Assembly (NCBI RefSeq): GCF_003201855.1 | Contig: NZ_QJKI01000013.1 | Coordinates: 27,928 to 91,927 of the forward strand | From: Rivihabitans pingtungensis | Lineage (GTDB): Bacteria; Pseudomonadota; Gammaproteobacteria; Burkholderiales; Aquaspirillaceae | Length of the DNA stretch: 64,000 bases | Reading direction: 5' to 3' | Shown: one piece after another, positions 50,399 through 59,823 of the stretch | Numbering within the stretch: the stretch's first letter is position 1 | How the letters are laid out: each line of letters starts with the position of its first letter | Made by a program: the position numbers and the translations under genes | Notes under the pieces: generated by a model | Told to the model about the DNA's origin: nothing | The model's database searches: none | Seen by the model: only the letters and a program-made list of their open reading frames with translations

Positions 50399-52231
50399 AT
50401 GTTTTCCTGGTTTGAGCGTCGCATCAATCCCTACCCGGATGGCCCACCGCCGCAGCCGCCGGCGGGGTTTTTTCCGTTTTTGTGGGCGGCCAGTGCGGGG
50501 GTGCGCGGCTTGATCGTGGCGATGACGCTGCTGACCGCCACCATCGGAGTGTTCGAGGCCTTGCTGTTTTCCATGCTGGGCTCGGTGGTGGATTGGTTAA
50601 GCCAGACGCCGGCCTCGCAGTTGTGGGCGCAGCAAAAGGGGCATTTATTGTTGCTGGCGGGGATTTTGCTGGCCAGCCCTTTGCTGGTGACGGTGCAGTC
50701 GCTGTGCAAATTCCAGGGTTTGCAGGGGAATTTCCCCATGCGCCTGCGCTGGAATTTCCACCGCCATCTGCTCGGCCAGAGCATGCGCTTTTATCAGGAC
50801 GAGTTTGCCGGACGGGTGTCGGCCAAGGTGATGCAAACCGCGCTGGCGGTGCGCGACACCATGATGATTGTCGGTGACATCATGGTGTTCATCACCATTT
50901 ACTTTGTCACCATGGTGGCGGTGGTGGGCGGGTTTGATCTGGCCTTGATGACGCCGTTTCTGGGCTGGCTGGCCGGTTATGTGCTGGCGCTGAAAATCTT
51001 TATCCCCCGGCTCAGCCGCGCCGCCAGCGCGCAGGCGGATGCGCGCAGCCTGATGACCGGGCGGATTACCGATGCTTACACCAATATCGCCACGGTGAAG
51101 CTGTTTTCCCAGGGCGAGCGCGAGGCGGGGTTTGCTCGGGCGGCGATGCAGGATTTTATGCGGACGGTGTACCGGCAGATGCGCCTGGCCAGCAGTTTTG
51201 AGATCGTCAATCACACGCTGAGCATGCTGCTGATTGCCTGCACCGCTGGCGCGGCCTTGTGGCGCTGGAGCGAGGGCGAGGTGAGCATTGGCGCGGTGGC
51301 GGCGGCCACCGCCATGGCCTTGCGGCTGAACGGGATTTCGCATTGGATCATGTGGGAGATGTCCAATCTGTTCGAGCATATCGGCACGGTGCAGGACGGC
51401 ATCAGCACGCTGTCCACCCCGGTGCGCGTCACCGACCGCGCCGACGCCAGCGCCTTGCAAGTGACGCGCGGCGAAATCCGCTTTGAGCAGGTGAGCTTTA
51501 GCTACGGCGGCGACAAAAACGTCATCGACCAGCTCGACCTCACCATCCGCCCCGGCGAAAAAATCGGCCTGGTGGGGCGCAGCGGCGCGGGCAAATCCAC
51601 GCTGGTGAATTTGCTGCTGCGCTTTGACGACGTCGGCGCCGGGCGGATTTTGATCGACGGCCAGGACATCGCCCGCGTCAGCCAGGACAGCCTGCGCAGC
51701 CAGGTGGGCATGGTCACCCAGGATACCTCGCTGCTGCACCGCTCGGTGCGCGACAATTTATGCTACGGCCGCCCCGAGGCCAGCGACGCCGAGATGATCG
51801 CCGCCGCCCGCCGCGCCGAGGCGCATGAGTTTATCTTGGGCCTCGGCGACCCGGCGGGCCGGCGCGGCTACGAAGCGCACGTCGGCGAACGCGGGGTGAA
51901 GTTATCCGGCGGCCAGCGCCAGCGCATCGCCATTGCCCGGGTGATGCTGAAAAACGCCCCCATCCTGCTGCTGGACGAAGCCACCAGCGCGCTGGATTCC
52001 GAGGTGGAAGCCGCCATTCAGGGCAGCCTGTATCAACTGATGGAAGGCAAAACCGTGGTGGCGATTGCCCACCGGCTGTCCACCATTGCCGCCATGGACC
52101 GGCTGATCGTGCTGGACCAGGGCCGTATTGTCGAGCAGGGCGACCACGCCAGCCTGCTGGCGCAGGGTGGGCTGTACGCCCGCTTGTGGGCGCACCAGAG
52201 CGGCGGGTTTTTGGCGGAAGGGGCGGAGTAA
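50399..52231 (+). CDS. MsbA-type ABC exporter, fused membrane and ATPase domains
   Basis: 610 aa half-transporter. Six transmembrane helices lie within about 25-320. The ATPase domain has Walker A VGRSGAGKSTL, signature KLSGGQRQRIAIA, Walker B ILLLDEATSALDSE and the H-loop VVAIAHRLSTIA. It starts with a short cytoplasmic segment FSWFERRINPYPDGPPPQPP, recalled from a betaproteobacterial subgroup. Homodimeric export of lipid or drug is likely; the substrate is unknown. Ended by a perfect bidirectional terminator. Confidence 0.92.
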   Translation: MFSWFERRINPYPDGPPPQPPAGFFPFLWAASAGVRGLIVAMTLLTATIGVFEALLFSMLGSVVDWLSQTPASQLWAQQKGHLLLLAGILLASPLLVTVQSLCKFQGLQGNFPMRLRWNFHRHLLGQSMRFYQDEFAGRVSAKVMQTALAVRDTMMIVGDIMVFITIYFVTMVAVVGGFDLALMTPFLGWLAGYVLALKIFIPRLSRAASAQADARSLMTGRITDAYTNIATVKLFSQGEREAGFARAAMQDFMRTVYRQMRLASSFEIVNHTLSMLLIACTAGAALWRWSEGEVSIGAVAAATAMALRLNGISHWIMWEMSNLFEHIGTVQDGISTLSTPVRVTDRADASALQVTRGEIRFEQVSFSYGGDKNVIDQLDLTIRPGEKIGLVGRSGAGKSTLVNLLLRFDDVGAGRILIDGQDIARVSQDSLRSQVGMVTQDTSLLHRSVRDNLCYGRPEASDAEMIAAARRAEAHEFILGLGDPAGRRGYEAHVGERGVKLSGGQRQRIAIARVMLKNAPILLLDEATSALDSEVEAAIQGSLYQLMEGKTVVAIAHRLSTIAAMDRLIVLDQGRIVEQGDHASLLAQGGLYARLWAHQSGGFLAEGAE

Positions 52232-52255
52232 GCGTCGCGCCGGGCTGGGCGTAGG

Positions 52256-52300
52256 CCCATCAAAAAACCGCGACAGAAATCGTCGCGGTTTTTTGATGGG
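52256..52300. terminator. Bidirectional terminator between the ABC exporter and topA
   Basis: Perfect 19-bp arms CCCATCAAAAAACCGCGAC (52256-52274) and GTCGCGGTTTTTTGATGGG (52282-52300) around a 7-nt loop, with A- and T-tracts for both directions. Confidence 0.93.
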
Positions 52301-52310
52301 CGGGAAACAC

Positions 52311-54614
52311 TCAGGCTTCTTCTTTGCCCGGTTTCGGTTCCGGCGGAATCACCACTTCGCTGTAGCCGCATTCTTTTTGCGGGCAGACCTTCTCGGTGCC
52401 GCGCCGCTTGGTGGTTTTCAGCGTCAGGATCGGCCAGCCGCATTTCGGGCAGGGTTCGGCCACCGGCGGGTTCCAGGTGGCGTACTTGCACTTGGGGTAG
52501 GTGTTGCAGCTGTAGAACAACTTACCGTAGCGGCTCTTGCGTTCGATCAGGTGGCCAGCCTTGCACTCCGGGCATTCCACGCCGGTGTCCTTGGGTTTTT
52601 CCAGCGGCTCGATGTGCTTGCACTTGGGGTAGTTGGCGCAGCCAATGAACTTGCCATACGGGCCGTTTTTCACCACCAGCTGGCCGCCGTCTTCCGGGCA
52701 CACGCGGTCTTCGATCACCACCGGCGCTTCTTGCGGGGCGTTGGGGTCATCGTTGAGGTTGCGGGTGTAGTCGCATTCCGGGTAGCCGGTGCAGCCGATA
52801 AAGCGGCCGCGTTTGCCAAAGCGGATGTTCAGCGGCTTGCCACACTTGGGGCAGGCTTCGTCCAGCGCTTCGGTGGTGACTTCGGCGCGGCTGATGCCTT
52901 CTTTTTCTTCCAGCTGCTTGTGAAAGCCCTTCCAGAAGCCGTCCAGCACCGGCACCCACTCGCGCTTGCCGGTGGAGATTTCATCGAGCTGGTCTTCCAG
53001 CTTGGCGGTGAAGTTGTAATCGACGTACTGCTGAAAATGCTCGGTCAGGAATTTATTGACGATGTCGCCGGTATCGGTGGGGATAAAGCGTTTTTTATCC
53101 AGGTTGACGTATTCGCGGTCTTTCAGCGTCTTGATGATCGAGGCGTAAGTCGATGGCCGGCCGATGCCAAATTCTTCCAGCGCCTTCACCAGGCTGGCTT
53201 CCGAGAAGCGCGGCGGCGCCTGGGTGAAGTGCTGCTCGCCATACAGTTTGTCTACCGGCAGGGCGTCGCCCACTTCCAGCGGCGGCAGCTTGGCTTCGCC
53301 CTCGTCCACCACATCATCTTCGCCTTCCTGGTACACGGCGATAAAGCCGGGGAACACCAGAATCTGGCCGCTGGCGCGGAAGGTGCTCAGCGCGCCGCCG
53401 ACGGCGATGTCCACGCTGGTGGTGTCGAACTTGGCCGGGGTCATCTGACAGGCCAGGGTGCGCTTCCAGATCATGTCGTACAGCTTGAACTGCTCGGCGG
53501 TCAGGAAGGGCTTGAGCGCCTCCGGCGTGCGGTAGATCGAGGTCGGGCGGATGGCTTCGTGTGCTTCCTGGGCGTTTTTGGCCTTGTTCTTGAAGGTGAC
53601 TGGCGCTTTGGGCAGGTAGTCGGCGTCAAAGTGCTTGTCGATGTAATGACGGATTTCGGTCACCGCCTCGTTGGCCAGCGCCACCGAGTCGGTCCGCATA
53701 TAGGTGATCAGGCCGATGGTGCCGCCGCTGCCGACGTCCACGCCTTCGTACAGCTGCTGGGCGGCGCGCATGGCGCGGTCGGTGGTCATGCCCAGTTTGC
53801 GCACGGCCTCCTGTTGCAGGGTGGAGGTGGTGAACGGCGCGGCCGGGCTGCGTGATTTCTTTTTCTTTTCGACGGCGCTGACTTGCGCCGACTGGCCGTT
53901 CAGTGCGGCCAGAATGGCGGCCTGGGCGGCGTCGTCGGGGATGTCGAACTGGTCGAGTTTATTGCCCTGGTAGTGGGTCAGCCGGGCGGAGAATTTGGTG
54001 CGGCCTTTGTGGCTGTCCAGGTGGATGGACCAGTATTCCTGCGAGACAAAGGCGCGGATTTCGGCTTCGCGCTCGCAAATCAGCCGCAGCGCCGGGCTTT
54101 GCACGCGGCCGGCGGACAGGCCACGGCGGATTTTTTTCCACAGCAGCGGCGACAGATTAAAACCCACCAGATAATCCAGCGCGCGGCGCGCCTGCTGGGC
54201 GTTGACCAGCTCTTGCGAGATGTCGCGCGGGTGGGCCACGGCGTCCAGCACGGCTTGCTTGGTGATTTCGTGAAACACCACGCGCTGGGCGGTTTTGTCT
54301 TTCAGCAGCTTTTTGTTTTTCAGGATTTCCAGCAAATGCCAGGAAATCGCTTCACCTTCGCGGTCCGGGTCAGTTGCCAGATAGATGTGCTGGGCCTCGC
54401 GCACGGCGGCGGCGATGGCGTCCACGTGTTTGCTGTTCTTGGCGATGATCTGGTATTTCATCGCAAAGTTTTTGTCCGGATCCACGGCGCCGTTTTTCGG
54501 CACCAGGTCGCGGATGTGGCCATAGGAAGCGAGAATTTCAAAATCGCTGCCCAGGTATTTTTTCAGGGTCTTCGCCTTGGACGGCGATTCGACGATCAAT
54601 AGATTGGCAGGCAT
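52311..54614 (-). CDS. topA: DNA topoisomerase I
   Basis: 767 aa from the ATG giving MPANLLIVESPSKAKTLKKYL; a longer opening is rejected. The TOPRIM acidic motif is in YLATDPDREGEAISWHL and the active tyrosine is in GLITYMRTDS. Four C-terminal zinc-ribbon modules follow (CPKCG...CTGYPEC, CPEDG...CANYPKC, CPEC...CNTYPKC, CPKCG...CPQKEC). It relaxes negative supercoils. Last gene of dprA-smg-topA. Confidence 0.97.
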   Translation of the reverse strand: MPANLLIVESPSKAKTLKKYLGSDFEILASYGHIRDLVPKNGAVDPDKNFAMKYQIIAKNSKHVDAIAAAVREAQHIYLATDPDREGEAISWHLLEILKNKKLLKDKTAQRVVFHEITKQAVLDAVAHPRDISQELVNAQQARRALDYLVGFNLSPLLWKKIRRGLSAGRVQSPALRLICEREAEIRAFVSQEYWSIHLDSHKGRTKFSARLTHYQGNKLDQFDIPDDAAQAAILAALNGQSAQVSAVEKKKKSRSPAAPFTTSTLQQEAVRKLGMTTDRAMRAAQQLYEGVDVGSGGTIGLITYMRTDSVALANEAVTEIRHYIDKHFDADYLPKAPVTFKNKAKNAQEAHEAIRPTSIYRTPEALKPFLTAEQFKLYDMIWKRTLACQMTPAKFDTTSVDIAVGGALSTFRASGQILVFPGFIAVYQEGEDDVVDEGEAKLPPLEVGDALPVDKLYGEQHFTQAPPRFSEASLVKALEEFGIGRPSTYASIIKTLKDREYVNLDKKRFIPTDTGDIVNKFLTEHFQQYVDYNFTAKLEDQLDEISTGKREWVPVLDGFWKGFHKQLEEKEGISRAEVTTEALDEACPKCGKPLNIRFGKRGRFIGCTGYPECDYTRNLNDDPNAPQEAPVVIEDRVCPEDGGQLVVKNGPYGKFIGCANYPKCKHIEPLEKPKDTGVECPECKAGHLIERKSRYGKLFYSCNTYPKCKYATWNPPVAEPCPKCGWPILTLKTTKRRGTEKVCPQKECGYSEVVIPPEPKPGKEEA

Positions 54615-54723
54615 GGCAGATCCGTAGGCAATCGCAGGCCGCGCCATCAGGCCGGCGGCCATTCCTTTGAATAGAGATAACAAGGCCGCGTCTGACGCGG
54701 CCGCGATGCCAGTCCCAACCCGG

Positions 54724-55179
54724 CTATTGCAGGGTGGAAGACCAGCCGATGGCGCGCAGCAGCTCTTCGGCCATCAGGATATCCGGGGTAATGCATTGTC
54801 GCCACAGCACCATCAACACCACCAGGCGTGCCACATCCGAGTCCACTTCGCTGGGGGGCAATTCCAGCAGACGTTCGATCACCAGCTCGCGCTGGCTCAT
54901 GTCCAGCACCTGATTGGCGTCGAGAAACTGCAAAAAGCCTCGGGTTTCCAGCGACAGGCGGTCCATTTCTTCGTCGTTGAACACCCGCATTCCGCCCGCC
55001 GGCTGCGCCAGCGGCTCGGGCGCGGCGGCGCTGTCCAGCAAATCCAGCCAGCTGAGCGCGTCTTCGATATCTTCATCCTCGAAGCCGGCGGCAAACAGGC
55101 GGCGCGCCAGTTGCTCGGCGTCCGGACAGGCGCTGAAGTCCGGATACTCCTGAACAAGATAGGCGAAAACATCGAACAT
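54724..55179 (-). CDS. smg: Smg family protein (DUF494)
   Basis: 151 aa. MFDVFAYLVQEY, then ARRLFAAGFEDEDIEDALSWL and GFLQFLDANQVLD are family segments. Smg is a conserved protein of unknown function, almost always encoded with dprA as here. Runs in the same direction as dprA (109 bp upstream) and topA (109 bp downstream). Confidence 0.93.
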   Translation of the reverse strand: MFDVFAYLVQEYPDFSACPDAEQLARRLFAAGFEDEDIEDALSWLDLLDSAAAPEPLAQPAGGMRVFNDEEMDRLSLETRGFLQFLDANQVLDMSQRELVIERLLELPPSEVDSDVARLVVLMVLWRQCITPDILMAEELLRAIGWSSTLQ

Positions 55180-55288
55180 TGAAAAACCTTACCGTGTGGT
55201 TCTGGGCGGCGCGCCGGGCTTGGCGCGTGCTTTATATACGTTACCACGGCTGTCAAGACGCGGATATGTGCGGATGGAAGCCTGGTGC

Positions 55289-56386
55289 TCAGGCCGTGCG
55301 TTGATAGCGGCCGCCGGGCAGGGTTTCCAGCCGACCGGCCATTTCAAGGCGCAAAAGCATGGCCGAGAGCACATCGGCCGTCAAGCCCGCTCGCTGACAC
55401 AAGATGTCAGCATCCACCGGGTCAAAGCCCATCGCCTCCAGCAAACGGCTTTCTGCCTCGTCGGCCGGCGGGCTGGCCGGGGTCGGTGAAGGGGATTGGA
55501 CGGGGGTGGCGGGCAGGCGCAGTTCTTGCAAAATATCATCCAGACAGTCCACCAGTTTGGCGCCATCGCGGATCAAACGGTGGCAGCCCTTGGCCTGCGG
55601 CGAATGAATCGACCCCGGCACGGCAAACACATCGCGGCCATATTCCGCCGCCAGCCGGCCGGTAATCAGCGAGCCACTTTTCAGGCTGGCTTCCACCACC
55701 AGACACCCCTGACTGAGCCCGGCTATCAGGCGATTGCGGCGCGGAAAATGCTGCGCCAGCGGCGGCGCACCCAGCGGAAATTCCGACAGGATCAGGCCGG
55801 TTTGCGCCAACTGACGCGCCAGCGCCTGATTGCGCGCCGGGTAAATCCGGTCAATGCCGGTGCCGATCACCGCCACGCTGGATGCCGCCGTGCGCAAGGC
55901 GCCGGTGTGGGCGGCGGCGTCGATGCCGGCGGCCATGCCGCTGACAATGGTCAGCCCGGCCTGCGCCAGCGCCTCGGCCCAGCTTTCTGCGGTTTGCGCC
56001 CCCTGCACGCTGGCATGGCGGCTGCCCACCACGGCCAGCATCGGCCGTTGCAATAATTCGCGCCGCCCCAGCAAAAACAACAGCGGCGGCGGACATGGGG
56101 TGTTCAATAAACCCGAGGGGTAATCACTGTCGTCCAGCCGCAACACTTGCCGCCATGGCCCGGCCGCCAGCCAGTCGTGCACCGCCTGCCGGTCGGGCTG
56201 GGTGGCGTCGGTATCCATCAGGGCACGCGCCAGCGCCGGGCCGAGGATTTCCGCCAGATCATCCTGCCGCGCCGCCAGCACCGCCTCGGGCTCGCCCCAG
56301 CGTTGCATCAAGGCCAGCCAGCGCGCCGGCCCCAGTCCATCGGTCAGCAGGCAGTGCAGCCAGGCATCCAGTCCTTGCAGCTTCAT
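55289..56386 (-). CDS. dprA: DNA processing protein DprA
   Basis: 365 aa. The Rossmann-like domain has AVVGSRHASVQGAQTAE, SGMAAGIDAAAHTGAL, FPRRNRLIAGLS and SGSLITGRLAAEYGRDVFAVPG. A SAM-like N-terminal region and a C-terminal winged helix (about 310-362, LLEAMGFDPVDADILCQRAG) complete the DprA layout. DprA loads RecA on incoming single-stranded DNA during transformation, matching comF at 25 kb. Confidence 0.95.
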   Translation of the reverse strand: MKLQGLDAWLHCLLTDGLGPARWLALMQRWGEPEAVLAARQDDLAEILGPALARALMDTDATQPDRQAVHDWLAAGPWRQVLRLDDSDYPSGLLNTPCPPPLLFLLGRRELLQRPMLAVVGSRHASVQGAQTAESWAEALAQAGLTIVSGMAAGIDAAAHTGALRTAASSVAVIGTGIDRIYPARNQALARQLAQTGLILSEFPLGAPPLAQHFPRRNRLIAGLSQGCLVVEASLKSGSLITGRLAAEYGRDVFAVPGSIHSPQAKGCHRLIRDGAKLVDCLDDILQELRLPATPVQSPSPTPASPPADEAESRLLEAMGFDPVDADILCQRAGLTADVLSAMLLRLEMAGRLETLPGGRYQRTA

Positions 56387-56768
56387 GCGTTTACCTCATT
56401 GGCTCCAGCCAGTTGTACCGTCCATTGCTCCAGCCTCAGCACAAGCGTGGCCTGACGCACTTGCACGGCCACGATCTTGCCGTTTCAGCCGACCATGCAA
56501 GGCCACCATGGCGGCCGTGGGTATTGGCAGCCAGATGCGTGCCAGCCCGGTCATGCTGGCACAGACAGTAAGGGATACCGCCACGGCAAGCCGGCTGGGC
56601 GAACGGCGTTTGAGTCATGGGCGCAAGGTATAACCGAACCCAGGCGACAAGGCCATTCGTAGAGTTACCTGAAATGAATGCAGTCAATCTACGCGCTGGC
56701 AACAGCTTGCCGACGACACGGCTTGCTGCCAGGATGTGGCCGTCGTTCCACCCATCCACGAGCCCAGC
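56387..56768. other. Gene-free stretch between dprA and the tautomerase gene
   Basis: 382 bp in which frames on both strands are open for 60-200 codons, as is common at this GC. None has a recognised domain or a convincing ribosome binding site. I see no repeat-family copy here. It could be decayed coding sequence, but nothing supports that positively. Confidence 0.4.
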
Positions 56769-56975
56769 ATGCCCTACGTCAATGTGCAGATCACCCAAGG
56801 CGCCAGCCGCGAGCAAAAAGCGGCGCTGGTGCACGACATCACCGCCTCGCTGGTGCGAGTGCTGGGCAAGCGCCCCGAGCATGTGCATATTGTGCTGCAG
56901 GAAATTGCGGAAGAAGACTGGGGGTACGCTGGCTTGCTGACCGACGACTGGAAGCGGCAGCAAGGCCAGACGTAA
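56769..56975 (+). CDS. 4-oxalocrotonate tautomerase family enzyme
   Basis: 68 aa, the family's size, from the ATG giving MPYVNVQITQGASREQKAALV. Pro2 becomes the catalytic N-terminal base after Met removal. DITASLVRVLGKRPEHVHIVLQE is the tautomerase-fold continuation. The biological substrate is unknown; no aromatic-degradation genes are adjacent. Confidence 0.9.
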   Translation: MPYVNVQITQGASREQKAALVHDITASLVRVLGKRPEHVHIVLQEIAEEDWGYAGLLTDDWKRQQGQT

Positions 56976-57022
56976 CCATGACATTGGGGGCAACCTGGCC
57001 AGACACCGGGCTGCCATCGGAC

Positions 57023-58282
57023 TCAGCCCCGCACGTGTCCATCCCCCAGCACCACCCATTTCTGGCTGGTCAGCCCATGCAGGCCCACCGGGCCACGGGC
57101 GTGGATTTTGTCGGTGGAAATGCCGATTTCGGCGCCCAGACCGTATTCAAAGCCATCAGCAAAGCGGGTGCTGGCGTTGACCATCACGCTGGACGAATCC
57201 ACCTCGCGCAAGAATCGGCGGGCAGTGGTGTAGTTTTCGGTGACGATGGCGTCGGTGTGGTGGCTGCCGTAGTGGTTGATGTGCTCAATGGCCTCGTCCA
57301 GGCTGTCCACCACTTTCAGCGCCACAATCGGCGCGGCGTATTCGGTAAACCAATCGTCTTCGCTGGCCGGTTTGACCTGGGCGCCGATGATCTCTTGCGC
57401 GCGCGGGCAGCCGCGCAGCTCCACGCCCTTGCTCAGGTAGATGGCGGCGATCACCGGCAGGAACTCGGCCGCCACGGTGTGGTGAGTCAGCAGGGTTTCC
57501 ATGGTGTTGCAGGTGCCGTAGCGCTGGGTTTTGGCGTTGTCGGCAATGCGCCCGGCCTTCACCAAGTCGGCGTCCACATCCACATACACATGACAGTTGC
57601 CGTCCAGGTGCTTGATCACCGGCACGCGCGCCTCGGCCGACACGCGGGCAATCAGGCCCTTGCCGCCACGCGGCACAATCACATCGACAAACTCGGTCAT
57701 GGTCACCAGCGCGCCGACGGTGGCGCGGTCAGTGGTGTTGATCACCTGTACAGCGCCTTCCGGCAGGCCGGCCTCGCGCAGGCCTTCGTGCACGCAGGCG
57801 GCGATGGCCTGATTGCTGCGGATGGCTTCCGAGCCGCCGCGCAAAATGCAGGCGTTGCCGGATTTCAGGCACAGGCCGGCGGCGTCGGCGGTCACATTGG
57901 GGCGGGCTTCGTAAATGATGCCGATCACGCCCAGCGGCACGCGCATCTTGCCCAGCTGGATGCCGGACGGGCGGTAGGCAAACTCGCCCATTTCGCCCAC
58001 CGGGTCGGGCAGGGCGGCAATCTGGCGCAGGCCTTCGGCCATTTGCGCCACGCCCGCCGCCGACAGCGTCAGCCGGTCGAGCATGGCCGGCTCCAGCCCG
58101 GCGTCGCGGGCGGCGGCCAGATCAGCCTGATTGGCGGTCACCAGTGCATCACTGTCGCGTTGCAGCGCGTCGGCAATCGCCAACAAGGCGCGGTTTTTTT
58201 GCGCGGTGTCGGTGCGGGCAAGTTGGCGGCTGGCGGCGCGGGCGGCGCGGCCGAGGTCGAGCATATACGCTTGAATGTCCAT
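57023..58282 (-). CDS. proA: Gamma-glutamyl phosphate reductase ProA
   Basis: 419 aa, standard length. The aldehyde dehydrogenase-type active cysteine is in [45 protein letters not shown] is the ProA signature, and [17 protein letters not shown] and [28 protein letters not shown] close the protein. It makes glutamate semialdehyde for proline synthesis; proC is at 32 kb. proB is not adjacent. A palindromic repeat lies just upstream. Confidence 0.97.
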   Translation of the reverse strand: MDIQAYMLDLGRAARAASRQLARTDTAQKNRALLAIADALQRDSDALVTANQADLAAARDAGLEPAMLDRLTLSAAGVAQMAEGLRQIAALPDPVGEMGEFAYRPSGIQLGKMRVPLGVIGIIYEARPNVTADAAGLCLKSGNACILRGGSEAIRSNQAIAACVHEGLREAGLPEGAVQVINTTDRATVGALVTMTEFVDVIVPRGGKGLIARVSAEARVPVIKHLDGNCHVYVDVDADLVKAGRIADNAKTQRYGTCNTMETLLTHHTVAAEFLPVIAAIYLSKGVELRGCPRAQEIIGAQVKPASEDDWFTEYAAPIVALKVVDSLDEAIEHINHYGSHHTDAIVTENYTTARRFLREVDSSSVMVNASTRFADGFEYGLGAEIGISTDKIHARGPVGLHGLTSQKWVVLGDGHVRG

Positions 58283-58330
58283 GTCGTGTCTTCCGTGACG
58301 CCCGCGAGCGCGGGCGGCGTCGGGGCGGGT

Positions 58331-58447
58331 TAAGCGCCGCTCACAAAACCCGCCTGGCGGAGTGGCGCGACCTTGCCGTACTGATTGTACTGTCTGCGGT
58401 CGTGCGCCTAGCCAGGATGACTACGCTAAGTTTGGTGAGCGGCGCTG
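58331..58447 (-). repeat. Full palindromic repeat copy upstream of proA
   Basis: TAAGCGCCGCTCACAAAACC then CGCCTGGCGGAGTGGCGCGA, CCTTGCCGTACTGATTGTAC and TGTCTGCGGTCGTGCGCCTA, ending GTTTGGTGAGCGGCGCT. It is the reverse orientation of the 50-kb copy. The complement of its interior shares the string CGCACGACCGCAGACAGTAC. Confidence 0.88.
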
Positions 58448-58470
58448 AAGTGGGGGAGCGGCGTTTATCA

Positions 58471-58508
58471 TGGCAATTTATCGATAACTTGTCGATAAAT
58501 TACTGCCA
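58471..58508. promoter_or_regulatory. AT-rich palindrome AATTTATCGA-N7-TCGATAAATT
   Basis: Perfect 10-bp arms at 58475-58484 and 58492-58501 with spacer TAACTTG, framed by TGGC (58471-58474) and GCCA (58505-58508). It lies 240 bp upstream of the TauE/SafE start. The symmetry suggests a dimeric regulator site, but no regulator gene is adjacent. Confidence 0.55.
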
Positions 58509-58745
58509 TTGGGCTGCCGCGCAGGCAGCGTCTGGCGCACGCAACTTTAGTATGCCCCGCTGCGCGGCGTCTGACGATTGCGCCATATGACAACTTTGCC
58601 CAAATGCCCGTCCAGCAAGCTTTTGCGCCAGCACTTAGCCGGTTTTGCCGGCACATACCCACAAATTATGACAATATAGTTGCTTTTTGGGTGTTTCACC
58701 GTCAGCAACAGCTATGTTAGGCTGCGTTTTTAATGCAGTCGTGTG

Positions 58746-59513
58746 ATGTCAATGAGTGAGTCTTTGCCGTTTCTGGGCCTGATGGCGTTCATGGCCGGTT
58801 TGATTGATGCGGCAGTGGGTGGCGGCGGTTTGATCCAGATTCCTGCGCTGTTCAACGCCCTGCCCCATGTGGCGCCGGCCACGCTGTTTGGCACCAATAA
58901 GGTGGCGGCGGTGTCCGGTACGCTGTTTGCCGCGCGCAGTTATGTGCGCCAGGTGCGCCTGCCGTGGAAGCTGGTGTTGCCAGCGGCGCTGGCGGCCTTT
59001 GCGTTTTCTTTTGTTGGCGCCAGTGTGGTGAGCTGGATCCCCAAGTCGGTGATGCGCCCCTTGGTGCTGGTCTTGTTGCTGCTGATGGCGGTGTACACGC
59101 TGTGGAAAAAAGACTTTGGCGCGCTGCATGCGCCTGTCAGCATCGGCCGGCGCGAGCGGGTGCTGGCCACCGCGCTGGGCGGGGCGATTGGTTTTTACGA
59201 TGGCGTGTTTGGCCCCGGCACCGGCAGCTTTTTGATTTTTTTGTTTATTCGCTGTTTTGCCTTTGATTTTTTGCATGCGTCGGCGGCGGCCAAGTTTGTC
59301 AACATCGCCACCAATATCGCCGCGCTGAGCTACTTTTTGCCGCAGGATCAGGTGTTGTGGCATTACGCCCTGCCGATGGCGGCCTGCAATGTGCTGGGGG
59401 CGATCAGCGGCAGCTGGCTGGCGCTGCGCGGCGGCAGCCAGGTGGTGCGTGTGCTGTTTCTGGTGTTGCTGACGGTGCTGATTGGGCGGTTTGCCTGGGA
59501 AGTGCTGGGGTAA
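58746..59513 (+). CDS. TauE/SafE (TSUP) family permease
   Basis: 255 aa from the ATG at 58746; a GTG 3 bp upstream and an ATG 6 bp downstream are alternatives, with no strong ribosome binding site. About eight hydrophobic helices in two halves, each beginning with a Gly-rich motif: GLIDAAVGGGGLIQIP and GFYDGVFGPGTGSFLIF. Other family stretches are FGTNKVAAVSGT and KFVNIATNIAAL. TSUP proteins move sulfur-containing anions or organic acids; the substrate is unknown here. Confidence 0.9.
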   Translation: MSMSESLPFLGLMAFMAGLIDAAVGGGGLIQIPALFNALPHVAPATLFGTNKVAAVSGTLFAARSYVRQVRLPWKLVLPAALAAFAFSFVGASVVSWIPKSVMRPLVLVLLLLMAVYTLWKKDFGALHAPVSIGRRERVLATALGGAIGFYDGVFGPGTGSFLIFLFIRCFAFDFLHASAAAKFVNIATNIAALSYFLPQDQVLWHYALPMAACNVLGAISGSWLALRGGSQVVRVLFLVLLTVLIGRFAWEVLG

Positions 59514-59543
59514 AAGGTGCGCTTTACGGGGCAGGTAAAGCGG

Positions 59544-59640
59544 CTAAGCGCCACCATGGATGCGCTGTAGACAAGTTGGGACCTTGCTCAACCGACTAGT
59601 AGCCAGTCACCATGATTTGAACCGACTGGCTGGCGCTTAG
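59544..59640. repeat. 97-bp element with 10-bp terminal inverted repeats
   Basis: CTAAGCGCCA (59544-59553) and TGGCGCTTAG (59631-59640) are perfect inverted ends. The outer TAAGCGCC resembles the tips of the 115-bp palindromic family, but the interior is different and includes AACCGACT twice. It may be a distant relative or a hybrid. Confidence 0.5.
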
Positions 59641-59667
59641 ACCGCAGTACGCTGTGGACACGCCTGG

Positions 59668-59687
59668 ATTCCCGCCTGCGCGGGAAT
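59668..59687. repeat. dRS3-like repeat ATTCCC-N8-GGGAAT
   Basis: ATTCCCGCCTGCGCGGGAAT matches the neisserial dRS3 consensus (ATTCCC, eight bases, GGGAAT) exactly. In Neisseria these are building blocks of intergenic mosaics and targets for filamentous phage insertion. Similar strings occur in other proteobacteria, so the match alone does not prove a Neisseriales origin. Confidence 0.7.
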
Positions 59688-59786
59688 GACTCGGTGTGAT
59701 GCGACGTGGGGTTCTTCGTGGCACACAAGCCCTTGTGTTTCAACGTGACTGGCTACTAGATGCCCAGCGGTTGATTTGTGCGCTGC

Positions 59787-59823
59787 AAAATGTCTCGTTC
59801 CGCCTTGCGGGCGGGACATTTTG
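59787..59823. terminator. Imperfect hairpin, possible terminator
   Basis: AAAATGTC...CCGCC and GGGCGGGACATTTT form an imperfect stem ending in TTTTGT, about 280 bp after the TauE/SafE stop. It could end a transcript in either direction. The distance from the gene makes this uncertain. Confidence 0.4.

Larger units (their letters stand above)
58283..58745. other. Divergent intergenic region between proA and the TauE/SafE gene
   Basis: 463 bp with no gene. It holds a full palindromic repeat (58331-58447), a strong AT-rich palindrome (58471-58508) and a moderately AT-rich stretch at about 58660-58735 with TATGACAATATAGTTGC, probably part of the permease promoter. Confidence 0.5.

Noticed and set aside
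56436..57059. 207-codon minus-strand frame across the tautomerase gene
   Set aside because: It runs antisense to the well-supported tautomerase and has no recognisable domain. The part outside that gene is too weak to call a pseudogene.
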